64,000 nt of DNA from Hordeum vulgare subsp. vulgare (lineage: Eukaryota; Streptophyta; Magnoliopsida; Poales; Poaceae). The stretch lies in the NCBI RefSeq assembly GCF_904849725.1, contig NC_058521.1, forward strand, positions 141,512,744 through 141,576,743, read 5' to 3'. How positions within the stretch are numbered: position 1 is the stretch's first letter; every line of letters begins with the position of its first letter. Made by a program: the position numbers and the translations under genes. Below the pieces are notes generated by a model. That model searched no databases and had not been told where the DNA came from. It worked only from the letters and a program-made list of their open reading frames with translations. Below, one piece after another: positions 21,657-33,433 of this stretch.

Positions 21657-24600
21657 TCATGGTCTTTGTTTCAAAGTGCGATTGGTTACCAACCAAGATC
21701 AATGATGCTATTCTTGAGAAAGTTGTTAAGTCGGGTCACCTTGACAGTAAGGAAGTCATCGGTTGGCGAACCGCCCCAGGCGAGTTGATCCCCAACCCCG
21801 CCGAAGGAGAAGTAGTTATTTTCACCGATTATCTTGAACGAGGATTTAAGCTGCCCGGGTCAAAGTTTTTCAGAGACGTTCTGCATTTCCTTAACATTCA
21901 TCTTCAAGACCTGGGACCCAATTCCTTCAGCAATCTGTGTCAGTTTCAAGTGTTTTGTGAGGTATACCTGCAAAGAGAGCCCACAGTTCCTTTGTTCTGG
22001 AACGTCTTTCATTTGAATCGCCAGACTGAATTCTCCAATGGACCCAATCATGAACTCGGAGGAGTCAACATCAAGAGATGCCGTGAGCGCGGGTTTCCAT
22101 CGGTCCTTCTGCCTAGCCATCCAAAAGGCTGGGCCGAGTCATGGTTTTACTATCGCGACACCTCTCCTCCTGGCGAGAACCCACTTCCGGGTTTCGGAGA
22201 GGATCGTCTGCCCATGTATTTCAAGCTGCCCGAGAAGCTCAGAGAAGAAGAAGAATCAGAATTCATCCCCATCTTCTCCAAGTTACGGTCCTTGGCCAAT
22301 AACGGGCTCATTGGGATTGATCTGTTCAGTTGCTGGGTGGAATGGAACATTCTTCCTTTGAGTCGCCAGGACAGATTGATGTGTGAATACGATGGTAGCG
22401 TGGAACATCCGCAATGCGTCCACCATAAAAAACTCACAGAGAGGGACATCGTTGGGGGTAATTAAGAAGCTAACCGGCGAGTCTTTGTAAGATTGTGCCA
22501 AAATCGGGATCAAGGTCTTCTGCCGCTCCAACCCAGCTCCACCGGTAAGAATCTAAATCGCCTTCCTTAGCCTTATAAATACACGTGCTAATCATTCTGG
22601 GTTTGAAATTTTATCGTGTCCATCAGAAAGGTGATCCTTTTTGGCGAAGGGGTCCAAAAGTGACAGCCCAAAAAACAGCCAAACCACCATTGAAGAAGAA
22701 GAAGAAAGCAAGCAAAGGCAAAGCTGCCGTCAAGGATTCATCCGTTATCCGCGAGTCACAAGCTGTTGAAGAACAGTCAGAGGTAAAACTCCCCCTTTAC
22801 TTATCGACTCATGTTTATACCCTGTGTCCTTATGTGTAAGGTGACGACGACGAGAGCCAAGATGATGCGGTTGAGGTAATTTCCATTTCTTCCGACTCAA
22901 CTTCCTCTTCACCTAGGCTAGCCAGGCGGATCTGTGGGAAAGTTCCCATGTCTCACCCAGATGCTTATATGGACCCTGATTTCCTTTTGAAGAAGGTGAA
23001 ATATCCTCCCAAGCGCAAAACTCGGAGCCGCTCTAGCGACTTAATTTCCGGGTTGCCTGAGAAGACAACCAGTCGGAAGCGCACAAGCGAGGTATAGTCT
23101 TGTTTAAACACACTCTTCCTTGTGGAAAATGCTATTCGCAACTCCCTCAGTCCTCAAACTTTTATTCTTTCAGACTTCTCCCCCTTCATTTGGCGACTCA
23201 GCGATGTCATCTCATCCACCAATCATTCGTGTACAAGGGTGAGTTCCTTTATTAACTCTCTTTCTTCCCAATAACGATATGTTCCCTAATCTTGGTGCCC
23301 TCATCTCAGAGCACAAGCGAAGAAAAGGAAGATTGGTGACTCATCTTCTGTTCCTAAGATGACTGAGGTCTTAGGCACGAGAGCCTCTGTCCCAGAGCTT
23401 GATGAGGACCAAGTGGCAGCTCATGATGTTCCTGTGGATGATATCCCCGACGTCCGGGATGACTCGCCAGGCATTTTTAAGGAAATTGCTGACAAGGTTA
23501 ACCCACCGAGCCCTCTCAAGGCAACTGAAGACCCAGATGTCGTCATAATCACTCGTACTGGCTACTCCACACCTACGAAGGCGGTGTTATCTAAGAACAC
23601 CTCAAAGGAATCCCATCCTTCCACCGAACAACATGTCAGTAAATTGAAACTTCCCTAGTATGAGAAGCTGAAATTTGATCAACTCTGCTCTGACTTCGCA
23701 AGTCGCCTAGAGACGAGTTACGAAATGAACAAAAGCTTGATCCACCTGATGAAAGTTAAACATGAGGTACGTCTATTATGTATTCTGTTCCACCCATTAG
23801 CCTTCTGATAGACTAGTCTTTGCTTGATAAAAATAATTTTTGTTGCAATGAATATCAGACCCGTATCTGTCCATAGCCCCCAAGGGTCGGGCCATCTTTT
23901 GAAAGATGAGCCGGGTCTTGTATTTAGAGAAAATCTTCAACCTTTAGCCCCCAAGGGCCGGGTCATCTTTTTGAAAGATGAGTCGGGTCTTGTATTTAGT
24001 TAAAAACTGCAACCTGTAGCCCCCAAGGGTCGGGTCATGTTTTGAAAGATGAGTTGGGTCTTGTATTTAGAGAAAATCTTCAACATGTAGCCCCCAAGGG
24101 CTGGGTCATCTTTTGAAAGATGAGCCGGGTCTTGAAATTTTGTATGACTTCTAATAGAATCATACATTAGCCCCCAAGTGTGAGGAATATTGCTTGCACT
24201 AGTTTTGAAACTTGTCTCCCCAAATTTTGTTCTACAGGAATCTGTGACCCAGACTGAGTCAGCCTTAGCTGAATTAAGGAAGAATGTAGCCGAACAGCAA
24301 AATGCATGGTCTGAGTCTGAGAAGAAATATCACTTGGTTCTGGCTGAACTAGAAAGAATAAAAGCTGATCACCAAAAACTGGAAAAGAAGGCCAAAGCTG
24401 ACCAAGCCGCCATCCTGAAGCGAGCTGAGCAAGCCGAGGGAAAACTGGAAGCTGCCCAGCAAGAGCTCTCCGGCCTGAAAAAACACATCTCCAACATGAC
24501 TCTAGCCATGTTTGGTAAGTATTAAACACTTTCATCGAAAAAGCAGTCTAGGTTCCGAGGGCTAACAAAAACGGATGTATCCTTTGTAGGTCCACGAGCG

Positions 24601-25164
24601 GCCAATCTCCAAGATGACTGCATGCTGAAAAAAGGCTATGTATAACTTCATCGAGCAGATATATACAAGGAGCATGCTGACGATTAAAGCAGTGATGGGA
24701 AGCAAAGAGCTAGTTAAGTTCATCAAGAACATGCTCAGCTACCTGTCCAGGTTGCCTCCTCAAATAGAGGAGCCGAAGAGATTAGCCGCCCGGAAGGGAT
24801 CCCTGAATACCCTAAGCCGGTGTTTGGCCTATGCTCCAGAGCTGAAACCAGAAGAGGTAGCTGCTGGCTATCCTGAACTGAAAGATGACGGGTCGGAGTT
24901 CACCGCGGACGACTACCACCGAGTAATCGAGGATTCCCACTTTGCAGCGACTCAGCTGGCAACCGGCTTGGATTTAAACAAATAACAAGCCGCGTATGAT
25001 GATAAGAACAAGAAGGTGACTCGTCACTCGTACAAGATTACTAGCTTGGCTCCTCGCCGGCCCAAGATGCCCTTTGACCTTGACGTGGATCTATCCATCT
25101 TCCTTAATGATGAAGATGAGTTTGTTGCCTTATCCAAGTGTAACTGGAAACTGGGCGACTTATA
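21657..25164 (+). pseudogene. Antisense multi-exon ORF of element F (Transposase_28-like, decayed)
   Basis: Predicted exons: 21657-22544, 22627-22782, 22841-23091, 23174-23238, 23310-23766, 24238-24514 and 24590-25164, plus the leader exon. Borders are GT...AG, and exons 23310-23766, 24238-24514 and 24590-25164 join in frame. The start at 21659 reads MVFVSKCDWLPTKIND. Motifs VVIFTDYLERGFKLP, FFRDVLHFLNIHLQDLGPNS and WFYYRD match the plant family annotated as 'putative gypsy type transposon'. A Lys/Ser-rich middle and a coiled coil (24238-24514, AELERIKADHQKLEKKAK) follow, then a conserved C-terminal part (EEVAAGYPELKDDGSEF). Lesions: an extra G near 22457, TAA near 22490, TAG at 23656, a frame change near 24640 and TAA near 24984. 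Function unknown. Confidence 0.72.
23872..24170 (+). repeat. Tandem ~72-bp hairpin repeat in an intron of F's antisense gene
   Basis: Four units start tagcccccaagggtcgggtc at about 23874, 23946, 24018 and 24090. Each contains tcatctttt-gaaagatga, a perfect or near-perfect short inverted repeat. All lie in the predicted 471-nt intron 23767-24237. Shorter tagcccccaagt echoes occur after 24170 and near 26080. Confidence 0.75.
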
Positions 25165-26400
25165 AATTGAAGGTGGAGAGTGCTCGAGGCAAGGTGATCC
25201 CGAGGCGGCTTGAGTCTTCTCAAGATGTAATCATTGCCTTTAAAAGACAATCTGATCTTTTCTTTATCGGGGGATGACGCCCGACTTGGCCGTGCGAGCC
25301 ATGTAATAGTTTGTTAGGTTTTGTAGGGAAACAATCTGTCACCAGTGCCTTTTGCGCGACATTCCTGGATAACTTATCCTTTTAGTGTATCATGAATCGC
25401 CCTTTAAAATTCTTCGGCTTGATAAGCGAGGAAGTGTCGCAGTTTGACATAAAAGCCTTCAACCTGTGTGTCAGGAAAAACATAAGCCGACTCAGTGAGT
25501 TATGTCAGAAGATAAACCGGCCCCTTGGGTTATGGCAAATCACAGTTAAAAAATGGCCCAATGAGTCGCGGCGAGTTATGAACAAAAGCCGACTTAATGA
25601 TATTATGAAACCTTGTGGTCATGCCATCAAGAAATAAAATTCGTCGGCTCAATGAGCTGCGACAGGACAAGACGAGTTTGCAAAACTCTAGTGTTACCCC
25701 TAGAAGGCTTTTGCAACAGCCCATATTGTTTAGACTAGCTGATCAGGCGTGAGTCAAGCTTCAATGAAGCAGGTTCAGTGAACCAATGGTTTCTCTATTT
25801 GCCATGTGTGGCTCCGGCCGGTACCTTTTATGTTTTAACCAAGGCGAGTTTAGGGTCCAAATGACGGATTGACTCGCCCAGAGTACATAGGTCTATGTGG
25901 CAACTTATCCAACACATAGTCCAGTATAACCATTTGTAATGCGGTAATTTTTCGCTAGCCAAGAGGGTATTGAGGCTGAACTTAGTGGGTGGAAGCCCCC
26001 AAGTGACCTATGATTTAGGAAAAGTCGGGCATAGGATTGCAGAAGCATGTATGCTCTTACTGCAAAACGACTTGGGAACTTGTAGCCCCCAAGTAAGCCG
26101 GCTTAATTCTCAAAATCATATAAGGAGCCTATGTTTGAACAGTGCAACATGGCTATTGGTCCTCTTTGTCTTACCAAAGCCCAGTTTTGAAATAAGTGCA
26201 ACATGGCGACTTATGCTCTTTGGCCCTGATAGCGTCCATGTTTGGACGACTCATAGAACAATAAAGACTCATGCTTTGCAGAAGCTGAAACGGCAAATGA
26301 CCACGAAGTTCGTGGGTGCCGACTTTTTTGCTTTTATAATAATGGATTACAATTTCTGAAATTTGGAAAAAAGAAAGGAGCCCATGGCTCTAGGTGTAGT
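25165..26400. other. Non-coding region between F's antisense gene and integrase
   Basis: It shows degenerate short repeats (agccgactcagtgagttatg; tagcccccaagt) and no good frame on either strand. It would be the 3' end region of both the antisense gene and of F's pol, which converge here. Confidence 0.55.
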
Positions 26401-27560
26401 AAGGCCGCAGGTGGGCTATATTCCAGGGGCGAATTTTCTCAACCTTTGTGGTTGGCCGATCTGGGCGAAGATCCACCAAGTAGTATGAGTCGTTTCAAAG
26501 ATTCTTGTTAATAACAAACGGTCCTTCCCCTGGAGGTGATATCTTGTGCATACCAGTGTGATCTTGAATCAACCGGAGCACTAAGTCGCCCTCTTGAAAA
26601 GTTCGGCTCTTGACACGGCGGCTGTGGTAGCGACACAAGTCTTGTTGGTAGATCGCCGACCGTGATGCGGCCAAGTCACGCTCTTCCTCCAAAGCATCCA
26701 ACGAGTCTTGTCGTTCCAATTCATTGTCCTGTTCCACATAGGCGGCGACTCAGGGTGAATCGTATCTGATGTCGCTTGGCAACACTCTGCCCTGTAGACT
26801 AGAAAGAAAGGAGTAAAATCCGTGGAGTGATTTGGAGTGGTCTTGATGCTCCATAATACTGAGGGCAATTCTTCCACCCAACATCCTTGAGTATGTTCCA
26901 AAGGTACCGTGAGTCCGGGCTTGATTCCCCGCAATATTTCCTGATTCGCCCTTTCTGCGTGTCCATTAGACTGGGGATGTACGGCTGCAGAAACGTCAAG
27001 CCGTATATGTTCTCGACTGCAAAACTCTTGCGTTGCACCGTTCGATAGATTAGTACCATTGTGAGCAATGATACTATGAGGGTATCCAAACCGGAAAATC
27101 AATTTTTTCAAGAATTTGACAGCCGTATCTGCATCACATCTACTAACGGGCTCTGCCTCAACCCACTTAGTAAACTTGTCAACCGCCACCAATAGGTGAG
27201 TCTTTTTATTGGACGACATCTTGAAAGGGCCAACCATGTCGAGCCCCCAGACTACAAATGGCCAAGTGATTGGCATCATCCGCATCTCCTGAGCCGGCAC
27301 GTGCATCTGACGTCCAAATTTCTGGCAACCATCACATCGGCAAACTTTCTCCTCTACGTCTGCATGAGCCGTCAACCAATAGAACCCATGTGTGAAGGCC
27401 TTAGAAACCAAAGATCGTGACCCGGCATGATGACCACAGTCGCCTGCATGAATCTTATTGAGGATCATAGATCCTTCTCCAGGAGATACGCACCTTTGAA
27501 ATACCCCTGAAGTGCTTTGTTTGTGCAACTCGCCGTTGTGTATGACCATGGATTTGCACC
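26400..27560 (-). pseudogene. Tat-type integrase, element F
   Basis: The zinc finger is present (HAGDCGHHAGS; CRCDGCQKFGR). The first catalytic Asp is in VVWGLDMVGPF. The second block reads SIIAHNGTNLS where TDNGT is usual, so the second catalytic Asp appears replaced by His. The Glu is kept in SNGHAERANQEIL. The C-terminal part (SRTFQEGDLVLRLIQD) is in another frame after a shift near 26600. Without the second Asp it could not catalyse strand transfer. Confidence 0.88.
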
Positions 27561-28470
27561 GACGGATGATTTGACGAGCCAATAATTCATCTGCGGGTAA
27601 CTCGCCTCGGGTGAGATACACCATATAGGGAGCTGCCCAATCCGGAGTAGCACGAAGAGCCGCCACGAGTTGAGACTCGAAATCCAACACCGCCAAGTCT
27701 TCCTCTGAAGGCAGTCTCACCGAAGGGTTATGTAATGCATCCAAAAAGACATTGGACGGAACTGGCTTACGCTGTAAACCAAGACGGGAAAGAGCATCCG
27801 CTACTTCATTAAGTCACCGGTCGATGTGATCCACTTGATAGCAATGAAAATGACCCTCTACATCTGACACAGCTCGCCTGTATGCCGCCATTAAGGGATC
27901 TTTTGAATCCGAGGGGCCAGAAACCTGTTGTGCCACCAAATCTGAGTCGCCCAAACATCTGACTCGCGTGAGGTTCGTCTCTTTGGCGAGTCGCAATCCA
28001 TGGAGCAAGGCTTCATACTATGTACTATGCTGCATTGTTGGTACATGGGAACATGAGCTGGAGGACATAGCAAAAATTGTCACCCTAGGCGAAGTTATCA
28101 CCACGCCAGCCCCCGAGCATTCCAGTTGCCTGGATCGGTCGAAATAGATGGTCCAATAGGTATGATCGGGCCTATCCTCTGGGATTTGCTACTCGGTCCA
28201 ATCATTGATGAAGTCCACTAGTGCTTGAGATTTAATGGTCGTACAGGGAGTGTACCGCACGTGATGGGGCCCTAACTCAATGGCCCACTTAGCAGTCCGT
28301 TCGGTTGCTTCTCGATTTTGTATGATGTCCCCAAGGGGGGGGGGTAGAACTGACAACCGTGATGGGATTTTCCTGGAAGTAGTGCTTCAGCTATCGATTT
28401 GCCATAAACACCCCAAAGACCAGCTACTACCAATGCGGGTAGCGTTGTTTGGAGAGGGTCAGGACCTCGC
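27561..28470 (-). pseudogene. RNase H and second (archaeal-type) RNase H domain, element F
   Basis: After RT the reading passes a first RNase H region (AKWAIELGPHHVRY near 28300-28260). Next comes a second one of the type seen in the Tat lineage: WTIYFDRSRQLECSGAGVVI, LLHGLRLAKETNLTRVRCLGDSDLVAQQVSG, and NEVADALSRLG. FDRS replaces the usual FDGS. Several in-frame stops (near 28198, 28020 and 27808) and a run of ten G (near 28337) disrupt it. It links to integrase through VRLPSEEDLAVLDFES. Confidence 0.75.
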
Positions 28471-29590
28471 TGATAAATTACACTGGTCGTTGGACCAGAT
28501 ATTCCTTTCCTTCTTCCTTCCGCTCGACAACCACTGCCACGCTTATTGCCTTGGAATTGGCAATGACGTACACGAGCATAGGCTCCTTGTCCTTCGGAGC
28601 CGCCAATACTGGCGGGTTAACTAATTGTCGCTTCAAGGCTTCAAAAACTTCGTTGGCTTTGTCTGTCCATATGAATTGATCTGTTTTCTTGAGCAGCTGA
28701 TAGAGAGGGATGGCCTTCTCCCCAAGGCGACTTATAAAGCGGCTTGGATCTGCGATACGACCCGCCATGCGCTGGACTTGGTTAATGTTAGCCGGCTTCC
28801 CCAGCGAAGTAATTGCTTCAATTTTGTCCGGGTTAGCTCTAATACCGCGTTCCGACACAAAAAAACCCAATAACTTTCCTGCAGGAAAACCAAACACACA
28901 CTTGGTGGGATTAAGCCTCATCTGGTAGATGCACAAGTTGTCAAAAGTCTCCTTGAGATCCTCCAAGAGCGACTCCTTCTTCTGAGATCTGACCACGATG
29001 TCGTCCACATAAGTGTGGACATTACGACCGATCTGGTTGTCCAAACAATTTTGGATGCAACGCTGATAAGTCGCCCCCGCACTCTTGAGCTCGAACGCCA
29101 TAGACACGTAACAGAAGGCTCCGAAGGGGGTTACGAAGGATGTCTTCTCCTGGTACCCACCGCCATCTTGATCTGGTGGTACCCTGAATAAGCATCCAAA
29201 AAACACAAACGCTCGCAACCCACCGTGGAATCAATGATTTGATCAATGCGGGGAAGGGCGAAGGAATCCTTCGGACAGGCTCTGTCGAGGTCAGTGTAGT
29301 CGATGCACATGCGGAAAGTGCCATTCTTTTTGAGTACCAGGACTGGGTCAGTCAACCATTCAGGATGGAAAACCTCGATGATAAACCCGGCGGCCAAAAG
29401 CCGGCCGACTTCCTCTCCGATCGCCTTACGATGCTCTTCATTAAACCTGCGAAGGTACTGCCGGACTGGCTTTACTTTGGGGTCGTTATTAAGATGGTTC
29501 TCAGCGAATTCTCTCGGTACACCTGGCATGTCAGAAGGTTTCCATGCAAAGATGTCCCGATTCTCACGGATGAATTTGATGAGCATGCTT
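28471..29590 (-). pseudogene. Tat-type reverse transcriptase, element F
   Basis: Blocks in order: RENRDIFAWKPSDMPGVPREFAEN, VRQYLRRFNEEHRKAI, GRLLAAGFI, CIDYTDLDRACPKDSFALPRIDQ and CERLCFLDAYSGYHQI (first Asp kept). A frameshift lies near 29140. Then KTSFVTPFGAFCYVSMAF and GATYQRCIQNCLDNQIGRNVHTYVDDIVV follow with an intact YVDD. MAFELKSAGATY replaces the usual MPFGLKNAGATY. One frameshift separates the halves. Confidence 0.9.
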
Positions 29591-30390
29591 TCCTATTTGG
29601 GATCCAGACCCGTCCCAATAGTGAACTGCTTGGTGGAGTCGCCAGGTGTGAAGTTTATGACTTTGGTATCGTCCGTCGGTTTAAACATGAGGGGCGGCTC
29701 AGAGTCGATTGTTGGCCTCTTGAGCGCCGTCATGTCTGCCGGATCAACATTGGCTTGGTGAAACTTGAGCTCTTCGGTCGCGCAAGCCGACTCGACATAA
29801 GCCGTGTCTCCCTCTTCGCATTCTTGGGCTATGTTCCTGTCTCCGTTGATTGTAATAGGTCCCTTAGGACCAGGCATCTTGAGCTTGAGATAAACATAAC
29901 ATGGGCGAGCCATGAATCGGGCATAAGCCGGCCTCCCAAACAATGCGTGGTAGGGGCTCTTGATTTTGACCAGCTCAAACATGAGAGACTCGCTCATGTA
30001 ATTGGACTCTGTGCCAAAGGACATGTTAAGTTTAATCCGCCCAATTGGATATGCCGACTTACCGGGGATGATGTCGTGGAAGACCGTGGACGATCGCATC
30101 AAGTCTTTCTCCAAGAGATTCATCCGTCGGAAAGTATCAAAGTATAGGATGTTAATGCTGCTGTCTCCACCCATTAGAACTTTGGAAAGGGTGTATCCTC
30201 CGACTTGGGGATCCACGACCAAAGCCAAGTCGCTAGGATTATCCACTCGAGGCGGGTGATCCTCCCCGCTCGTGGTTATGGGCTGTTCGGACCAGTGAAG
30301 GTACCGGGGGAGCGTCGACTCGACCACGTTGAAGGTTTTATGCTTCACCTTCTGATCCCGTTTGCATGTGCTAGTGGTGGACACATGATA
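29591..30390 (-). pseudogene. Tat-type aspartic protease, element F
   Basis: The frame 30384-29593 carries HPPRVDNPSDLALVVDPQVGG, then VLMGGDSSINILYFDTFRRM. Related proteins have VLVDGGSSIN at this site; here the residue order is G-G-D, so the catalytic Asp is displaced. A C-terminal part follows: YHALFGRPAYARFMA and MPGPKGPITINGDRNIAQECE. The acidic, Pro-rich tail leads to RT. It is probably inactive. Confidence 0.82.
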
Positions 30391-31799
30391 CTGCCCGCTG
30401 TTTAGTTGCTTAGGGTTATTCTGGAAACCGCCACAATCATCCTGTCGCTGTAGATCCCCTTGTGGGGGTGGTTGCTAAAACACTCCTGGCAGGTTGTACT
30501 GCTGTTGGTTGTGTACTTGGTATTGTCTAGTGTTGGGTTGCGACCCGCCCTGTGGACCCGGGGTAGGAAAGCCGCCGAACGGATTTTGGCGCGACCCGGG
30601 CAAGCCGAGCTGCTCTTATCGTTGGCCCTGATCGCCACCCTGGCCTTTTTTGAGCGCCTCGGCCCGGAACTCCTTTATCACGTAGCAATCTTCCCAAGAA
30701 TGAGTCGCCGGCCGCTCAGCCGTAGCATGATGTGGACAAGGGCCTTTGAGCATCTCATGATAATTGTGCGGCTTCTTCCCACTGAAACCCCGTTTCTTCT
30801 ACCGCTGGTTACCGTTGCCGGTAATGGTATTAGGAACAAAATCTACGGGACCCTCCTCTTGTCTTTTTTGCCTTGCCCACCGTGATGGTGGTTGCCCCGG
30901 CCTTGAAACTGGGAATGACCCTTTAACGACTCGCTCCTCCTGGCGGTGCTACCTTTGTCGTCGTCCTCTCCAGGATCCCTGGTGTCATCTGACTCGTCAT
31001 ATCTGGTTAGGGTATCCATCAACTCGCCCATGTCGTGTACTTTACGCTTAACTCGCCCCAGCTTCAGCACCAGAGGCTCGTAAAGGCAGTTTTTCTCCAT
31101 GATCAACACCGTCTGAGCCGCTGAGATGCCCTTTGATGAATGAATAACTTCTACGACTCACCGAGTTCAATGATGGGCCGACTCATCGGGCCACTGGACA
31201 CAGTGTTGTAGGTCGACTATGGTCATCGGGCGTTTGCAAGTCCCTCTGAAATTCTTGATGAAGCGCTCTTTTAGTTCTGCCCAAGTGCTGATGGAGTTAG
31301 GTGGCTAGTTTTTTAACCATGCACGCGCCGTTCCTTCAAGCATCATAGTGAAATACTTGGCGCAACCCGCCTCGTTTACGTCAAGCGTGTCCATCGCAAG
31401 TTCGTAACTCTTGATCCATGACCCTGGTTCGAGATCTGGCATGTAATTAGGCACCTTCCTGGGTCCTTTGAAGTCCTTCGGCATCCACTCACTGCATAGA
31501 GCGGGCATGAGACATGACACCCCAATGTGCTTGCCTCCGGCATCGAGAGGCGCGGGAGGTGTCTGGGTGTAAGCCGGATAAACCTGACCAACTGCGGCTG
31601 TTGTTTCTATCTGACGCGCAGCTCGCGTTGCGTCCACAATGTCTTGGGCTCGTGTGTCGGGCATCCCAAGTGGGTCATTTTGAGGAAGGCGCCGTTGCCC
31701 GCTGGTTACTGCGGGTAAGTCCTCGTGGCGACTTCTGGTGTGACTCGCCTGGGGCGTGGAGTGTAACCGGTCGAGGCTGTGAGAATATTGCGCGTGTTG
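30391..31799 (-). pseudogene. Gag, element F, C-terminal part (left of insertion D)
   Basis: The frame resumes after D with VQHAQYSHSLDRLH. The capsid core is WIKSYELAMDTLDVNEAGCAKYFTMMLEGTARAWLKN, ending in a stop at 31305. After further stops come LYEPLVLKLGRVKRKVHDMGELMDTL, an Arg/Gly-rich stretch, and CPHHATAERPATHSWEDC (near 30700), the cysteine/histidine finger typical of Tat gag. Gln/Pro-rich sequence joins it to protease. Confidence 0.85.
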
Positions 31800-31804
31800 G
31801 ACCA
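31800..31804. other. Target-site duplication of element D, left copy
   Basis: gacca directly precedes D's 5' LTR; the identical gacca follows D's 3' LTR at 41727-41731. Gypsy elements make 5-bp duplications. Confidence 0.93.
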
Positions 31805-33327
31805 TGATACATCCATTTTGCATCATGCTTTCATGTTGATATTTACCGCTTTTTGGGCTGTTATTACACTTCAAGGTACAATACTTATGCCTTTTCTCTC
31901 TTATTTTTCAAGGTTTACGTGAAGAGGGAGAATGTCGGGAGCTAGAATTCTAGCCTAAACAAGGGGCAAGTTTAAGATACCTATTCCGTGCAACTCCAAA
32001 AGCCGTGAAAAATCAACGTGTATTTTTTGGGGATTTATAAAAAATACTGGGCCGAAGAAGTACCAGAGGGGCGCCAGCAGGAGGCCACAAGCCTGCTAGG
32101 CGCGGGCCCCCCTGGCCGCGCCTAGGGGGCTTGTGGGCTCCCACTTGGCCCTATGGCTCACCCCTTTTGCTACAAGAAGGGTTTCGGTCTGGAAAAAATC
32201 AGGAGGAGGCTTTTCGGAGGATTCGCCGCCGCCACGAGGCGGAACTTGAGAAGAACCAATCTAGAGCTCCGACAGGACGATCTTGCCGGGGAAACTTCCC
32301 TCTCGGAGGGGGAAATCGTCGCCATCGTCATCACCAACACTCGTCTCGTCGGAGGGGACTCATCACCATTAACATCTTCATCAACACCATCTCATCTCCA
32401 AACCATAGTTCATCACTTGTAACCAATCTCCGTCTCGCGACTCCGATTGGTACTTGTAAGGTTGCTAGTAATATTAACTACTCTTTTGTAGTTTATGCTA
32501 TTTGGATTAATTGGTGGAAGAGTTTATGTTCAGATCTTTGATGCTACTCATTACCTCTCTAGTCATAATTATGATTATGCTTTGTAAGTAGTTACTTTTG
32601 TTCTTGAGAACATGGGATAAATCATGCTATAAGTAGTCATGTGAATTTGGTATTCGTTCGACATTTTGATGTGTTGTATGTTGTTTTTCCTCTAGTGGTG
32701 TTATGTGAACGTCGACTACATAACACTTCACCATTATTTGGGCCTAGAGGAAGGCATTGGGAAGTAGTAATTAGATGATGGGTTGCTAGAGTGACAGAAC
32801 TTTAAACCCTAGTTTATGCGTTGCTTCGTAAGGGGCTGATTTGGATCCACTAGTTTAATGCTATGGTTAGACTTTGTCTTAATTCTTCTTTCGTAGTTGC
32901 GGATGCTTGCGAGAGGGGTTAATCATAAGTGGGATGCTTGTCCAAGTAAGGGCAGTACCCAAGCGTCGGTCCACCCAGATATCAAACTATCAAAGTAACG
33001 AACGCGAATCATATGAACATGATGAAAACTAGCTTGACAGACATTCCCATGTGTCCTCGGGAGCGATTTACCTCCTATAAGACTTTGTCCAGGCTTGTCC
33101 CTTGCTACAAAAGGGATTGGGCCACTTTGCTGCACCGTGGTTACTTTTGTTACTTGCTACTTGCTACGAATCATCTTGTCACACAAACTACTTGTTACCG
33201 ATAATTTCAGTGCTTGCAGATATTACCTTGCTGAAAACCACTTGTCAGATCCTTCTACTCCTCGTTGGGTTCAACACTCTTACTTATCAAAAGGACTAGA
33301 TAGATCCCCTATTCTTGTGGGTCATCA
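31805..33327 (+). repeat. 5' LTR of element D
   Basis: It runs from tgatacatccattttgc to gggtcatca, a TG...CA LTR. Confidence 0.94.
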
Positions 33328-33338
33328 AGACTCTTTTC

Positions 33339-33356
33339 TGGCGCCGTTGCCGGGGA
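33339..33356 (+). other. Primer-binding site of element D
   Basis: tggcgccgttgccgggga, 11 nt after the LTR. This is the unmodified Asp-tRNA-type site of Athila elements. Confidence 0.88.
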
Positions 33357-33433
33357 GTGAAGCGCCTTTGGCAAGTGGAATTTGGTAAGGACACATTCAT
33401 ACAGTGTGCTGAAATTTATTGTCACTTGTCACT

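Noticed and set aside
23872..24170. Possible CRISPR array
   Set aside because: The repeats are adjacent without unique spacers, degenerate, and lie in an intron of a plant retroelement.
21657..25164. Host gene captured by the retrotransposon
   Set aside because: Its protein belongs to a family known from Tat-type elements, and E carries another member at the equivalent place. It is an element gene.
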